From the NCBI RefSeq assembly GCF_006265225.1, contig NZ_VDCS01000011.1, forward strand, positions 1-64,000: a DNA stretch of 64,000 nucleotides, read 5' to 3'. The stretch comes from Allotamlana fucoidanivorans. Lineage in GTDB: Bacteria > Bacteroidota > Bacteroidia > Flavobacteriales > Flavobacteriaceae. Positions 55,681-64,000 of this stretch are shown one piece after another (the first letter of the stretch is position 1; each line of letters starts with the position of its first letter). Under the pieces are notes generated by a model. It was not told the DNA's origin. It did no database searches and saw only the letters and a list, made by a program, of their open reading frames with translations. Both the position numbers and the translations under genes were made by a program.

Positions 55681-56010
55681 TTATTCCTGAGAATCGTCCT
55701 CAGTATTTCTAAAATAAACTTTATCTGTTAACCATTCTTGAACGGCTAATGCATGAGGTTTTGGTAATTTTTCATAAAATTTTGAGACCTCAATTTGCTC
55801 TTTATTTTCAAAGATTTCTTCAAGACTATCATTGTAAGTAGCAAACTCTTCTAACTTATCAATAAGTTCTTTTTTAATCTCTGTGTTAATTTGATCTGCA
55901 CGTCTAGCAATGATAGAAATTGATTCATAGATGTTTCCAGTTGGTTCATCTATTTGATTTCTGTCATACGTTACTGTATTTACAGGAGCATTGATTTTTT
56001 TTAAATCCAT
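55681..56010 (-). CDS. rpoZ: RNA polymerase omega-subunit-type protein RpoZ
   Basis: The 109-residue protein fits the flavobacterial omega family: TGNIYESISIIARRADQINT is the conserved alpha-helix (AR-A-QI) that clamps the beta' C-terminus, followed by an acidic region and PKPHALAVQEWLTDKVYFR. It lies in the conserved bamD-rpoZ-coaBC order. Bacteroidota omega is longer than the E. coli protein. Confidence 0.9.
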   Translation of the reverse strand: MDLKKINAPVNTVTYDRNQIDEPTGNIYESISIIARRADQINTEIKKELIDKLEEFATYNDSLEEIFENKEQIEVSKFYEKLPKPHALAVQEWLTDKVYFRNTEDDSQE

Positions 56011-56023
56011 TGTTACTATTTGT

Positions 56024-56824
56024 TTAACTTTTTGAGCTGTAATTTTTTAATTCCTTTTCTATAATATTTGCCATATCATCAACGTCTTCAATATACTTTG
56101 AACTAGCAAATAATTTCTTGAATGCTTTAGAATAATCTTTAGCTGTTTCAAGTCTATCTTGTCGTTTTCTTTCTACACTATTAACTGCTAATTTATAAGC
56201 TGAATCTAACCTATAAAACAAGGCTTCTTCTTTTAGTTTTGATCCTGGAAATTCAAATATAAAGTTGTCAAAAGACCTGATTGAAGCTTGATAATCTGAT
56301 ATGGTATTATATTGTTTAGCTATTTCAAAAGCCTTCTTTTCTAATTTAAAAACCAATTCTTTTACCATTTGATTTGCTTCAGGCACATACTCTGAGTCTG
56401 GAAACAGGTTTATAAACTCTTGTAACTTTTCAACCGCTTCTTTAGTCTCTTTTTGATCTTTACTATACCTTGGCGAAAGCATAAAATAACTTTTCACCGC
56501 ATAAAAAGACGCCTCCTCTAGTTTTTCACTTTTAGGGTAACTTGAAGCAAAACGCTCAAATTGATAACCTGCAACGTAGTAATCTTTCATTTTATAGAAA
56601 GAACTTGAGTACAGATACATCAGTTTTTCTGCTTGTGGCTTCCCTCTGTAATTTGGTACAATTTGAGCAAATAACTTATTCGCTTTAGCATACTTGCCAT
56701 CATTATAAAGCGCTTCGCCTGCTTTAAACTTTGCACCAATATCGGTTGACTTTAATACCTTTTGATATTCGCTACAACTACTTAAAACAAAGAAAGTTAT
56801 TAATATGTATAAAAATTTATTCAT
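56024..56824 (-). CDS. bamD: Outer membrane assembly lipoprotein BamD
   Basis: BamD is the TPR lipoprotein of the BAM complex that folds outer-membrane proteins. The 266 residues begin with a lipoprotein signal (LITFFVLSSC, Cys17) then TPR-like helical repeats (AGEALYNDGKYAKANKLFAQ, SSFYKMKDYYVAGYQFERFA, AVEKLQEFINLFPDSEYVPE, SDYQASIRSFDNFIFEFPGS). It follows the K+ channel gene and precedes rpoZ by about 14 bases. Confidence 0.94.
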   Translation of the reverse strand: MNKFLYILITFFVLSSCSEYQKVLKSTDIGAKFKAGEALYNDGKYAKANKLFAQIVPNYRGKPQAEKLMYLYSSSFYKMKDYYVAGYQFERFASSYPKSEKLEEASFYAVKSYFMLSPRYSKDQKETKEAVEKLQEFINLFPDSEYVPEANQMVKELVFKLEKKAFEIAKQYNTISDYQASIRSFDNFIFEFPGSKLKEEALFYRLDSAYKLAVNSVERKRQDRLETAKDYSKAFKKLFASSKYIEDVDDMANIIEKELKNYSSKS

Positions 56825-56932
56825 AGATTTTTAAACAGAATGCAAAATTAAGTTAATAATATGGATTTTAAAAATAATATTTCAAGCTAAAGTAATGGCT
56901 AAATATAAGCATTCACAAGGTTTAAGTTATAT

Positions 56933-57856
56933 TTAACTTTTTAAGGGTTCAATAGCATCAAACAATTCATGATCAAGAATCATGTCACCGGCATCATTGT
57001 AATAATAGGCCTTTATAAATTTACAATTAAGCTTTGTATCCTTTAGTAAATAAGAATATAACTGGTGAACTTCCTGATTAAACGACTCATCATAATAACT
57101 CACCATAATGAGCAACTCCCCATGTTGCTTGATAAGTGCTTCATCTGAGTACCCAAAAAGCGGGCTATCTTGGTCAATTTCATGAACCAAAGTCCAGGTA
57201 GTAGGCAAGTACTTAATGGTATCTCGCTCTAACTTTAAAGCGTAAAAGTCATTAACATACTCACCTTTCTCATTTTCTTTGGTATGCACAAAAGTCACCG
57301 AAACTTTAGGGTTTATCATGGTGCTTTTTCGGTCATTTTCAATTCTAAACATAAGCGCCTTACCGTCTTCAAAATCTCTTAAAACCATATATTCACTAAA
57401 ACGAATAGCGGCTCTTGGTTTTGAAAAGCGGCCATACAATAAACCTGTGGTAAAAGCAAAAAACATGAGTCCTACAAAAGCTTCTATTGAAGACACAATA
57501 CCACTAAAAATACCTTTGGGGGCCAAGACACCATAACCAACTGTTGTAAATGTTTGGGATGAGAAAAAAAAGGCTTTTAAAAAATCTTTAAACACATCAC
57601 CACTAGGTTGTGTAATATCTTCAATACCCAACAACAAGTAAATCAATGCAAACAAAACATTGGCCAACATGTATGTTATAAGAGAAAGACCAAAGAACTG
57701 CGACCAAGAAATAGTAACCAAATAGTTGTAGGCTTCAGAAAAACGACGCGGTTTATTTTCATGCAACACATTAAAGCTTCCACGGTTGTTAATCATGCGT
57801 TTTGCAAATTGCACCGATACATTTCCTACCCCTGGATCTTTAATCTTCCTTCCCAA
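56933..57856 (-). CDS. Inward-rectifier-type potassium channel (Kir/KirBac)
   Basis: A 307-residue inner-membrane K+ channel. Two transmembrane segments (about 52-76 and 117-140) flank the pore helix and the filter TTVGYG (104-109). The cytoplasmic C-terminal beta sandwich (about 145-300: ISxxAxIRF-like AAIRFSEYMVLRDFEDGKAL, RIENDRKSTMINPKVSVTFV, TWTLVHEIDQDSPLFGYSDE) is characteristic of the Kir/KirBac fold. The start is a TTG (57856), two bases after the dapA stop, giving GRKIKDPGVGNV, an N-terminus typical of the family. It lies between dapA and bamD, unlike the usual gene order. Confidence 0.92.
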   Translation of the reverse strand: MGRKIKDPGVGNVSVQFAKRMINNRGSFNVLHENKPRRFSEAYNYLVTISWSQFFGLSLITYMLANVLFALIYLLLGIEDITQPSGDVFKDFLKAFFFSSQTFTTVGYGVLAPKGIFSGIVSSIEAFVGLMFFAFTTGLLYGRFSKPRAAIRFSEYMVLRDFEDGKALMFRIENDRKSTMINPKVSVTFVHTKENEKGEYVNDFYALKLERDTIKYLPTTWTLVHEIDQDSPLFGYSDEALIKQHGELLIMVSYYDESFNQEVHQLYSYLLKDTKLNCKFIKAYYYNDAGDMILDHELFDAIEPLKS

Positions 57857-57858
57857 AA

Positions 57859-58734
57859 CTAGAATGCTTCTACAAAACTTTTTATGTTTTCTTTTAATGC
57901 TTGTGATGCCGATACGAGAGGTAAACGTACCCTATCTGCACATAAACCTAAAGTTTCTAATACCGCTTTAATACCTGCTGGGTTATTTTCAGCAAAAATA
58001 TACCCAATAACATCCATTAACTTAAAATGTAGTTTAAAAGCTTCTTTGGCATCTCCTTGCAAGCCCAATTTAATCATTTGAGAAAATTCTTTAGGAAATG
58101 CTTGCCCAATTACAGAAATCACACCAGCACCTCCAGCTAAAACAACCCCTAAAGCTAAATCGTCATCACCAGAAATGATTAAGAAATCTTCAGGTTTATT
58201 CTTAATAAGCTCATAATATTGAGACATATTATTACCTGCTTCTTTCACACCAATAACATTCGCAAAATCATTGGCCAACCTCAAAGTGGTTTCTGGCTCC
58301 ATATTTTTTGAGGTTCTTCCTGGTACATTATATAAAATAACATCTACAGGCGATGCTTCTGCAATCGCTTTGAAATGCTGATAAATACCTTCTTGAGTTG
58401 GTTTACTATAATAAGGTGACACAGATAAAATAGCGTCAATATCTCTTAAATCTGTAGACTGAATCTCTTCAATGATAGACGATGTATTATTCCCCCCAAT
58501 ACCTAACACCAAAGGCACACGCCCATGGTTAGCTTGCACTATAATTTGAATAACCTTTTTTTTCTCTTCTTTGGTAAGTGTAACACTTTCTCCTGTAGTA
58601 CCACATATTACCAAATAATCTGTACCGTTTTCTATATTATAGTTTACAATATTAGTAAGCGCTTCATGATTAACGCTTAAATCTTCATTAAATGGGGTAA
58701 CGAGTGCAACACCTGTCCCTAAAAATTTACTCAT
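57859..58734 (-). CDS. dapA: 4-hydroxy-tetrahydrodipicolinate synthase
   Basis: DapA condenses pyruvate and aspartate semialdehyde at the branch to lysine and diaminopimelate, a cell wall component. The 291-residue protein is a TIM barrel with Schiff-base Lys164 (IGVKEAGN), Tyr136 (LYNVPGRTS), [14 protein letters not shown] and [20 protein letters not shown]. It follows the DUF6913 gene by one base and probably shares its transcript with the K+ channel. Confidence 0.95.
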   Translation of the reverse strand: MSKFLGTGVALVTPFNEDLSVNHEALTNIVNYNIENGTDYLVICGTTGESVTLTKEEKKKVIQIIVQANHGRVPLVLGIGGNNTSSIIEEIQSTDLRDIDAILSVSPYYSKPTQEGIYQHFKAIAEASPVDVILYNVPGRTSKNMEPETTLRLANDFANVIGVKEAGNNMSQYYELIKNKPEDFLIISGDDDLALGVVLAGGAGVISVIGQAFPKEFSQMIKLGLQGDAKEAFKLHFKLMDVIGYIFAENNPAGIKAVLETLGLCADRVRLPLVSASQALKENIKSFVEAF

Positions 58735-58735
58735 T

Positions 58736-59257
58736 CTACTCTATTTTATTTAATATTTTTAAATACTTAAAGACTTCCTCTTTAAATACATCGAATGCTT
58801 TTAATGGTATTTTAATAATTAAATCATTTAATCGCATATCAGACTCTAATGTTCCAATTTTAAACATTGCTTTTGACGATGCTGTTATCAATTTCAATTC
58901 TAACTTATCTTGCTCATAATAACTAATAAGCACATCAAAATTAGTGTCTAAAAAGGATTGCAAACTTGTATTTTTCACTGCTCCATCCCAAGAAAAATCT
59001 TTAGGATTGTAACGTTCATCCCAAGTATTTAAATCTTCTGTTATATGCTCTGAAAAAGAAATAACTTTTAGTCTATTAGCATTAACACCCAAGGTTGAAA
59101 CTAATTGCTCAAAGACATCAATACTTTCAAACTCATCAATATTTACAACAACACCAACGCTAGCTACCTTATTATCAGAAGTATTAACACATCGTTCTGA
59201 CAACAATTTATTTAACTTCTTTTTAATAGATTTTTCTTTAAAACCTTTTAAAATCAT
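58736..59257 (-). CDS. DUF6913 family protein
   Basis: A 173-residue cytoplasmic protein of a family I recall as DUF6913, always near dapA in Flavobacteriaceae. It has [60 protein letters not shown] and [20 protein letters not shown]. An ORF can extend 13 codons upstream to 59296, but a TACCTTTG -7 box (59284-59277) lies in that stretch, so the ATG at 59257 is the likely start. Function unknown. Confidence 0.8.
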   Translation of the reverse strand: MILKGFKEKSIKKKLNKLLSERCVNTSDNKVASVGVVVNIDEFESIDVFEQLVSTLGVNANRLKVISFSEHITEDLNTWDERYNPKDFSWDGAVKNTSLQSFLDTNFDVLISYYEQDKLELKLITASSKAMFKIGTLESDMRLNDLIIKIPLKAFDVFKEEVFKYLKILNKIE

Positions 59258-59276
59258 TCTACCTTTATGGTTTGCG

Positions 59277-59284
59277 CAAAGGTA
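59277..59284 (-). promoter_or_regulatory. -7 box for the DUF6913-dapA unit
   Basis: TACCTTTG on the minus strand matches TAnnTTTG and lies about 20 bases before the ATG at 59257; it supports this start over the upstream one. The nearest TTG is 13 bases upstream, so -33 is weak. Confidence 0.5.
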
Positions 59285-59315
59285 ACAAAAGTACATTCAA
59301 TTTATCTTTTTTCAT

Positions 59316-60077
59316 ATGAGGATTACACTTTTCTTTATTTTGTTAAATTTTTTATTTTTTTTTAGTTGTAAAAACAAATCATGGCATTTAACAAAAATTG
59401 AAGCCAACCAAATCACAGTTTCAGACTCGCTTTTAAAAAAGTCTGAGGTTGAAGATTTTATAGAGCCTTACCGTACTCATATAAAAAAAGACTTGGATAG
59501 TGTTTTAGCCTACTCAGTAAAAACATATGCTAAAACAAACGGCACATTTAACACGGCAATTGGGAACTATATGGTAGATATTATTTTTGATGAAGCCAAC
59601 CCCGTATTTAAAAAAAGAACAGGTAAAAATATTGATATGGTGCTATTAAATTATGGAGGTATCCGATCAAATTTACCACAAGGAAATATTACAGCAAGCC
59701 ATGCTTATGAACTTATGCCTTTTGAAAACAGCATCGTTGTAGTACCGCTTAAAGGAACGACCATATTTAAAATGATAAACTACTTAATTCAGTCAAAACA
59801 AGCGCATCCTATTTCAAAATTACAACTTGTAATCAATAAAAATTATGAATTAGTAAAAGCCGAAATAAATAATGAAGCTATTAATCCTGAAAAAAAATAT
59901 TACGTAGCAACAAGTGATTATTTACATCATGGAGGAGACCATATGGACTTTTTTAAAGAAAGTGATACTGTTTTCAACTTAAATTATAAAATTAGATCTA
60001 TCATTTTAGATAATTTTAAAAAAATAGACACCATACAACCTGTTATTGACAACAGATTTATTCAAATAAACAACTAG
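59316..60077 (+). CDS. 5'-nucleotidase C-terminal-domain lipoprotein
   Basis: A 253-residue lipoprotein (FFFSC, Cys18) made of a 5'-nucleotidase C-terminal (substrate-binding) domain alone. FNTAIGNYMVDIIFDEANPV, VLLNYGGIRSNLPQGNIT, YELMPFENSIVVVPLKG and YYVATSDYLHHGGDHMDFF are its motifs. The catalytic metallophosphatase domain is the next gene, ten bases later, so a normal one-chain enzyme is split over two genes, with the C-terminal half first. Confidence 0.9.
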   Translation: MRITLFFILLNFLFFFSCKNKSWHLTKIEANQITVSDSLLKKSEVEDFIEPYRTHIKKDLDSVLAYSVKTYAKTNGTFNTAIGNYMVDIIFDEANPVFKKRTGKNIDMVLLNYGGIRSNLPQGNITASHAYELMPFENSIVVVPLKGTTIFKMINYLIQSKQAHPISKLQLVINKNYELVKAEINNEAINPEKKYYVATSDYLHHGGDHMDFFKESDTVFNLNYKIRSIILDNFKKIDTIQPVIDNRFIQINN

Positions 60078-60087
60078 TTGAAAGCAC

Positions 60088-61005
60088 ATGAAGCGTAGAT
60101 ATTTTCTTCAAAAAGCAACAGCAGCAACGGCACTAACCGCTATAGGAGGTTTTGGCATACAGTCATTTTCTTCTTTAGGTGCGCAAAAACAAATTACCAT
60201 TCTGCATACTAATGATGTACACAGTCATATTGACGCTTTTAATTCAAGTGGCAACAAGAATGCTAAACAAGGTGGTGTGGCCAGACGTGCTAGTTTGATT
60301 GATTCCATTAGAAAAGAAAATCCAAACACCCTTTTGCTCGATGCTGGCGACATATTTCAAGGCACTCCTTATTTTAACTATTACGGTGGTGAACTTGAAT
60401 TTAAACTTATGAGCATGCTAAAATATGATGCTGCCACTTTGGGAAATCATGATTTTGACAACGGTATTGACGGTTTGTATGACCAATTACCGCATGCTGA
60501 GTTTGAATTTATAATAGCTAATTATGATTTTTCAAACACCATCATGCACACACATACAAAACCTTACAAAATTTTCTTTAAAAACGACATTAAAATAGGC
60601 GTGTTTGGATTAGGTATAAAATTAGATGGCTTAGTAAATCATGAATTATTTAAAGAAACCAAATATTTAGACCCTATTGAAACAGCTCAGGAAATGACCC
60701 GAATATTAAAACACGAACAGGATTGTGATTTAATCATTTGCCTATCTCATCTTGGATATTATTATAAAAACACCCCCGATAAAATATGCGATCTAAATCT
60801 AGCCAAAGGCACCAATAATATTGATTTAATAATAGGCGGACACACTCATACCTTTTTACCCAAACCAACTATTGTAAAAAATGTCGATGATAAACATGTA
60901 TTAGTAAATCAGGTGGGGTGTTATGGCATCAATTTAGGACGCATAGATTTTTACTTTGACAAAGAGAATGAAAAATCGGCAGAAGGAACTTCTATATTAA
61001 TTTAA
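60088..61005 (+). CDS. 5'-nucleotidase metallophosphatase-domain protein
   Basis: A 305-residue exported protein (KRRYFLQKATAATALTAIGG with paired basic residues, a possible Tat signal) that is the calcineurin-like catalytic half of a 5'-nucleotidase. Metal-binding motifs are LHTNDVHSH, DAGDIFQGTP, TLGNHDFDNG, IICLSHLGY and GGHTHTFL. It likely releases phosphate from nucleotides outside the cytoplasm and acts with the C-terminal-domain lipoprotein of the gene before it. A possible terminator downstream is not obvious. Confidence 0.92.
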   Translation: MKRRYFLQKATAATALTAIGGFGIQSFSSLGAQKQITILHTNDVHSHIDAFNSSGNKNAKQGGVARRASLIDSIRKENPNTLLLDAGDIFQGTPYFNYYGGELEFKLMSMLKYDAATLGNHDFDNGIDGLYDQLPHAEFEFIIANYDFSNTIMHTHTKPYKIFFKNDIKIGVFGLGIKLDGLVNHELFKETKYLDPIETAQEMTRILKHEQDCDLIICLSHLGYYYKNTPDKICDLNLAKGTNNIDLIIGGHTHTFLPKPTIVKNVDDKHVLVNQVGCYGINLGRIDFYFDKENEKSAEGTSILI

Positions 61006-61076
61006 CAAGATTTATCCAGGTGTGATTCATCTTATTTTAGCAAAAAAGAAACACATGACAAGCAAAACTTACGCGC

Positions 61077-61835
61077 TTATTCAACCATCATATATTTCTC
61101 TTCCTCTTTTCTATAAATAACATCTCTAAACTTAGTTTGCTTACAATAAAAATAAAATGCAGCTAATGTTAAAGAAGCAGCCGTTACATTCAAAATACTT
61201 TTCTGATCAATGTAGATATAAGCTACATCAAGTACTTCAGCAAACACAATGCATAATGTACCCAAAAACATAAATAGAGAACGTTTGTTTTCTCTATAAA
61301 AGTAATTAAGTAGAGCGGCAGACAATAATAAAAGGACTATAATATTATAAACCAATTCTACACTATATTCATACTCATATTCAAGATCTTTATTAATAAT
61401 GTTTTGCAATACATATACCAAATAAACACTCAGTCCGATTAATACAATAACATGCACTTTCAAATGCCTTAAAACATGAAAAAAGGATATTTTAGAGGCA
61501 ACTCTAATCAATAAAAACACATATGAAAAAATATACAAAGTATTCCCTATATAGTAATCATACTTGTAAAAAACCAAAGATTCCGGTTCACTAAGATTAT
61601 AATAAGTTAGTACATGCGTAACAACCCCTATAATATCTGAAAGCGTATAAAACAGTAAGAATAATAAGAAGAAAATATTCTTTGGCGTTTTTGAATAAAA
61701 ATAAGCCACACCTATTAGGGGTACCATTAATGAATCTAAAAGAAAAGCGAAACTGTAATGCTCGCTAAATTCTAAAATCATAAAGACTAGATAGACTATA
61801 AAGACTATACCTCCTATTATTTTGGATTTTTGCAT
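61077..61835 (-). CDS. Multipass membrane protein of unknown function
   Basis: A 252-residue inner-membrane protein with about eight transmembrane segments, from KIIGGIVFIVYLVFMILEF to ASLTLAAFYFYC. The hydrophobic pattern (TPKNIFFLLFLLFYTLSDII, GTLCIVFAEVLDVAYIYI) is loosely like the YhhN family, but no signature makes this firm. It lies alone between the nucleotidase pair (convergent) and ligA (same strand). Confidence 0.72.
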   Translation of the reverse strand: MQKSKIIGGIVFIVYLVFMILEFSEHYSFAFLLDSLMVPLIGVAYFYSKTPKNIFFLLFLLFYTLSDIIGVVTHVLTYYNLSEPESLVFYKYDYYIGNTLYIFSYVFLLIRVASKISFFHVLRHLKVHVIVLIGLSVYLVYVLQNIINKDLEYEYEYSVELVYNIIVLLLLSAALLNYFYRENKRSLFMFLGTLCIVFAEVLDVAYIYIDQKSILNVTAASLTLAAFYFYCKQTKFRDVIYRKEEEKYMMVE

Positions 61836-61921
61836 AATAACAACTTCGAGTTAGTACACAAACATAAAAAACTATTTAAAAAAATCGTTAAAAAACATAA
61901 TTTTATCGATGAAATACACTA

Positions 61922-64000
<2,079 letters not shown>

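Noticed and set aside
61054-61119. Short ATG frame (MTSKTYALIQ) downstream of the nucleotidase gene
   Set aside because: Only 21 codons; overlaps the 3' end of the convergent membrane protein gene; looks like chance.

Overview
The window reads as ordinary chromosome from a marine-type Flavobacteriaceae bacterium (Bacteroidota). The grounds are AT-rich DNA, many start sites preceded by the Bacteroidota -7 box TAnnTTTG instead of a Shine-Dalgarno sequence, a type IX secretion-type C-terminal domain on a subtilase, lipoproteins with an acidic run after the lipid cysteine, and typical gene neighbourhoods (dapA / bamD / rpoZ / coaBC / DUF4835 / recN / fabI; ybbR-coaE beside an RprXY-like two-component system). 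About sixty protein genes fill nearly all the sequence. I saw no rRNA, tRNA, CRISPR array, prophage or defence island.

Layout. 1-338: the 3' end of an IS3-family element that seems to have cut a beta-carbonic anhydrase gene, of which only a C-terminal stub remains, then a strong terminator. 0.3-11.7 kb: housekeeping and central metabolism (lpdA, smpB, pcm, an oxidoreductase, 3-hydroxybutyryl-CoA dehydrogenase, yggS), an exonuclease/GIY-YIG fusion, a transglutaminase-like protein, a voltage-gated-type K+ channel with a zinc ribbon, a flavobacterial-type intergenic repeat, and miaA without an obvious start codon. 11.7-14.3 kb: an ECF sigma / anti-sigma / envelope coiled-coil operon with a matching ECF-type promoter. 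14.4-30.4 kb: meaB, PAP2, MATE, a FabK-like flavoenzyme, a T9SS subtilase, mnmA, a five-FAS1 lipoprotein, a MORN-type protein, yidC, pyrG, folE.

30.4-36.2 kb: a LolD-like ATPase, then a sugar module (Gfo/Idh/MocA oxidoreductase plus a double DUF1080 protein) facing a ToxR-like membrane-bound winged-helix protein across a shared region that carries a perfect inverted repeat. 36.4-46 kb: TIGR02757, an S10 peptidase, an M61 peptidase, a glycosyltransferase, and a BatA / degenerate dihydroorotase / membrane protein / esterase operon. 46-64 kb: rprXY-like genes, coaE, ybbR, a glycosyltransferase, fabI, recN, DUF4835, coaBC, rpoZ, bamD, an inward-rectifier-type K+ channel, dapA, DUF6913, a 5'-nucleotidase split over two genes, a membrane protein and ligA; the last 82 bases are the tail of another gene.

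The most interesting leads are the ToxR-like/DUF1080 module with its candidate operator, the ECF operon and its promoter, several genes whose -7 box lies only 4-6 bases before the start codon (candidate leaderless mRNAs), genes whose expected start codon is missing (miaA, exonuclease/GIY-YIG), a dihydroorotase-like protein stripped of its metal ligands, and a regular array of half-sites upstream of the FAS1 lipoprotein. Nothing here is clearly a wholly new system. All assignments come from reading the sequence; no database search was run.
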